From Entamoeba histolytica HM-1:IMSS (taxonomy: Eukaryota > Evosea > Mastigamoebida > Endamoebidae): a stretch of DNA of 32,769 nt. The notes beneath the pieces were generated by a model. It was not told the DNA's origin, did no database searches, and saw nothing but the letters and a program-made list of their open reading frames with translations. Of the stretch, positions 29,690 to 32,769 are shown one piece after another (position 1 is the first letter of the stretch; each line of letters begins with the position of its first letter). The stretch lies in the NCBI RefSeq assembly GCF_000208925.1, contig NW_001915048.1, positions 1 to 32,769 of the forward strand, in the 5' to 3' direction. Position numbers and translations under genes: made by a program.

Positions 29690-31735
29690 TATTGTTCGTA
29701 GGATTTTGGAAAAGTCTAATTGTAATTTCAGTGATTTTAATCTTCTTACTGACTCTTTGTGAATTAAACCTTTTATTGATAATATAACAGGTATTATTTC
29801 TACATATATTAATTCTCTATTATTTCTTAATTTTCTCTTGTAATTCTTTGTATTTATTTATTTATTTTATGAATGTAATTTAATTCTAAATTATTATCTT
29901 GACATATAACAACATCTATAATATATCATTTCTTTTCTTTCATATTTTGATAATAAATATCTTGTCTTCTAGCATGGAAAGAATTGTCACTAACCAATAA
30001 ATCTTTATTGTAAGTTATGACTATTTCATCATTATTAATACATTTAGGAGGATTATTAAAGTCAATAGCATCAAATTCATTAAAATTGTGTAATTAATAT
30101 ATGTTTATATATCTGTTTACAAACATAATCATGTTTTGATATTTGATTATTTTTCATTACAGGACATCCTAACAGTATATGAATAATAGATGCAATTGTG
30201 TTAGGACAATATTTACAATATTTTAAAGCATCATTTTGTAGTATTTTTGATTTAATACTTCCTGTCATACTTACTCCTTCTTGCATCTTTACTATTTGGA
30301 GGAATGTATTTCTTTTTATGTTTAATGACCTCCATGTTGCTACTGTTAATTTCTTATTATTGAAAGTGCCATTTGTACATCTTATATATTCTCCACATTT
30401 CTTTTCTTTCCATTCATTTAAATATCTATCATTTAATTCATTATTTACCCATTCAAATATTTTCTTTACATTGTGCTTTCTTTCATTTAATTCTATTATA
30501 TTCATTAATTCATTAAAATTAATCTTCTTACCAAATGCTTTCTTCATTCTTTTAATTATTCAATTTGGATTTTCTTTTATTGCTTCTATCATTTCTCATA
30601 TTCCTGTGTTTGATATTTGTATTTTAAATATATTCTTATTAATTCTTTAGCACATTCATCTCTTGCTGACATTAATCCTAATCCCAATTCATTTATTTTA
30701 ACATAGAATCTACTTTTTGGGATATTTCTACTGTATAGTTTGATGTGAATTAATGATTTTCTTATCTGTTTATCTATCTTCTCCAATTCTCCTAGTTTAT
30801 ATTTGACAATACAAAATCCATATCTTAATTTGGAGATTATATCACTATTAATCTTTCTTATTGTATTGAGGCTGCTGTATTTCATAGTATTTAATGATGA
30901 TAAAATAGAAGATACATCATTTAATATTCTTGTACAATATTTATTAATATTTACTTTATCTCCTATTTCAATACCTAGATATTTATAAGGATTGTTATTA
31001 GTTACTCTTGGTAATTCAGCTAATTCACCATTTATTTGACTATTAATATTAGTCATTATCCCACTCTTTTCTACATTAATTTTTAATCCTATTCAATTAA
31101 ATATTTCTTTAGTTAATTTGTAGGCTTTTTCCATTTCATCGAGATTATTAGTCATTATCTTTAAATCGTCCATATACAATATGTGGTTTAACTGGATTTG
31201 TTTTTCTTCTCAATTCATTTTAATATTTAATTTGCTTATTTGTTTATCTAATTGTTTAGATAGTATATCAATAGATAATACAAATAAAAGTGGAGATAAA
31301 CTGTCACCTTGTATTATTCATCTTTCTACATTAATCATACTATCACTTTCTTGATTATAATACAAATTAAGTTGTGTATTATTTAATATGTATAATATAC
31401 TATTAATTACTACAAGTGGGATATTAAAATAAATTAAACATTGTTTAATCCATTGGTGGTTAATACTGTCATATGCTTTAGAAATATCATAATATCTTTC
31501 TACCACTTCCATTTATCCTTTAATAATAATTGTTGGATTATAGTGTTATATAATAATCCTTCTTTTGATGAATATGTATATTTCTTACATCTAATTTGAT
31601 TTAATGATAATTGTTTTTCAATTTGATTTAACATCAATTGGCTTTCTATTTTCATTTTTAATATTGATGTATACACTTTTAACAAACAATTTAAATAAGT
31701 TATTTGTCTGTAATTCTGTGGGTGTAGTTTATCTC
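29690..31735 (-). mobile_element. Decayed LINE retrotransposon, copy 2 (5'-truncated)
   Basis: A minus-strand fragment that begins inside the RT domain (KLHPQNYRQITYLNCLLKVY at about 31730) and runs through motifs A, B and C, the thumb, the CCHC finger and the endonuclease. Its 5' cut coincides with the GGCAC end of element E at 31736. The 3' end is not sharp and may extend into the duplicated unit near 29540. It is in inverse orientation to LINE copy 1, about 24 kb away, and nearly complementary in content: copy 1 has everything up to YMDD, copy 2 everything after the PQNY motif. Confidence 0.85.
29870..31735 (-). pseudogene. LINE ORF2 RT-endonuclease, decayed
   Basis: Readable in order on the minus strand: PQNYRQITYLNCLLKVY (about 31720), YYDISKAYDSINHQWIKQCL (about 31480), IIQGDSLSPLLFVLSIDI (about 31310), YMDD (31165-31176), a thumb region with YKYLGIEIGDKVN (about 30980), and CTNGTFNNKKLTVATWRSLN. 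A CCHC finger follows (C-X2-C-X8-H-X4-C, 30164-30217: CKYCPNTIASIIHILLGC), then HDYVCKQIYKHI and a restriction-like endonuclease segment HARRQDIYYQN...IIDVVICQDNNLE (about 29975-29895). The expected catalytic PD is QD here (29959-29964), and a TGA lies between it and the next Asp. Other lesions: TGA in VER-stop-IIQGD, TGA in FN-stop-IGLK, a 1-nt loss near 31510, TGA before IIKRMKKAF and a frame change near 30080. The domain order is that of Entamoeba R2/R4-type LINE ORF2. Confidence 0.85.
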
Positions 31736-32743
31736 GGCACTGAAAAAAAAGCAAAGAATATAAAAAGAATAAAAATATATAAAAGAATAAAAATAAAGTA
31801 GAAGAATATAAAAAGTAATAAATCACAAAGATGTAATAAAAGAAGAAAAGAAGAAATAAAAAGTGTATTTTTATTGTAAAAATTAGAAATATTCAATAAT
31901 AAGTGTCTAATTTAATGATGTAAAATGATTAACAATATTTTATTGTTGAAAATATTTTACTCTCTTTATGTTTATTATTTATATGTATAATTTAAACATG
32001 ATGTTTATTATATAATCAATCATATGTGTTATGTTATTATAGCATATAATAAGTGATAAAATATAAATGAAAATAATATGAATATATGATATAGAATATA
32101 AAACAAAAGAATAATAAGAATAAATGATAAATAAAATGAGAAATGATAATCAATAATATTAATATAAAATCAAAGTATAAAAGATAAAAATAATATTAAT
32201 ATAAAACAAAAGAGAATAAATATAAATTGAAAATAGATATAAATGATAATAATATAAAAATGATAAGAATATAAAAATGATAAAGATGAATATTCAAATA
32301 ATAAAATACATTTAAATATAAAAGAATAACAATAAGAAAATCCAAATAATATAAACATAAAAATAATAAAATAAGAAAAAAATAATAATATATAGATAAT
32401 AAGAAGAATACAAAGATATAAATAATATAAACAGAGAAATAAATATAAAAATAAATATATAAATAACATATAAATAAAAGAATATGAATAATAAAAATAA
32501 TTAAATATGATTCATCAAATCATCTATTTCATTAATATTTCATACAAAATGAATACAAGTGATCATAAAATATAAACATAAATATTTATATATTCTGTAT
32601 TTATCATACTTTTTATTTTTTTATTTTTATTTTAGGAGCAAAATATAATAAATGGAAAATTCTATGGATGCAAATTATTTTGCATCTTTTTTCTTTTTTG
32701 TAAATTATTTAAATGCATTTTTTCTTTGCTTATTTTCGTTCCC
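31736..32743 (+). mobile_element. AT-rich TIR-like element, copy E (short form, about 1.0 kb)
   Basis: Begins GGCACTGAAAAAAAAGCAAAG (31736, a degenerate GGCAACG end) and ends TTTGCTTATTTTCGTTCCC (32743). From about 31757 it matches copy A from about 9056 onward. About 0.94 kb next to the GGCAACG end, including the GATGCAAA cluster, is deleted. The breakpoint differs from that of short copy B, so the two short forms arose separately. The palindrome near the right end is kept. The left flank is the 5'-truncated LINE copy 2; the right flank is AT-rich sequence to the window edge. Confidence 0.78.
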
Positions 32744-32769
32744 CATTTTATTTTATTAATATTATTCTT

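Noticed and set aside
1..32769. Looked for CRISPR arrays, rRNA, tRNA genes or tRNA-array repeats.
   Set aside because: No regular spaced repeats, no tRNA-like B-box/TTCGA stem-loop set, and no rRNA-like GC-rich region were seen.

Overview
The window looks like nuclear DNA of an Entamoeba species of the E. histolytica / E. dispar group. This is inferred from the sequence, with no database search. The evidence is extreme A+T content, short intron-poor genes, standard stop codons, and upstream sites of Entamoeba type: a GAAC box (ATGAACT-like) and a GTATTTAAA-like TATA box just before very short leaders. There are also R2/R4-type LINE fragments with a C-terminal CCHC finger and restriction-like endonuclease, and a TLDc-domain protein. 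I see no rRNA, tRNA or CRISPR. The window is gene-poor, and most coding segments are broken.

Layout. 1-1150: low-complexity AT DNA ending in a perfect hairpin. 1239-2420 (-): intact coiled-coil/TLDc gene with a good promoter. 2470-4180: empty AT-rich DNA. 4180-4690 (+): decayed gene. 4990-8093 (+): decayed LINE (ORF1-like, then reverse transcriptase), cut just after the YMDD motif. 8094-10045: repeat element copy A. 10291-11199 (+): intact Ser/Thr/Pro/Gln-rich secreted, probably GPI-anchored mucin-like protein. 12350-13110 (+): TLDc pseudogene. 13299-14165: gene fragments. From 14183 to 24478 a minus-strand array alternates element copies and gene pieces: element B, a stop-split gene (15229-15924), a small GPI-type surface protein (15965-16654), element C, a 3'-truncated S41-peptidase-like gene, element D, and a frameshifted, 3'-truncated long repeat-protein gene. 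25209-27360: decayed genes. 27893-29177 (+): a mostly intact gene of unknown function with a possible 1-nt frameshift in an A10 run. 29690-31735 (-): a second LINE fragment (RT to endonuclease). 31736-32743: element E.

The most interesting signal is the element family A-E. It has about 19-bp imperfect terminal inverted repeats (GGGTACG... at one end, GGCAACG... at the other), subterminal GATGCAAA repeats and a palindrome, and no transposase ORF. Long (about 1.9 kb) and short (about 1.0 kb) forms occur. In copies A-D the GGCAACG end always lies at or inside the 3' end of a gene reading into it, and the GGGTACG end always lies upstream of a gene or fragment reading away. Three unrelated reading frames (LINE RT, S41-like, repeat protein) stop flush at the GGCAACG end and enter it in the same frame, taking a tail RQRKKANN or a one-base variant of it. 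No target-site duplication is visible. The family may correspond to a known Entamoeba repetitive element (ERE type), but its repeated position at truncated gene ends deserves a genome-wide check.
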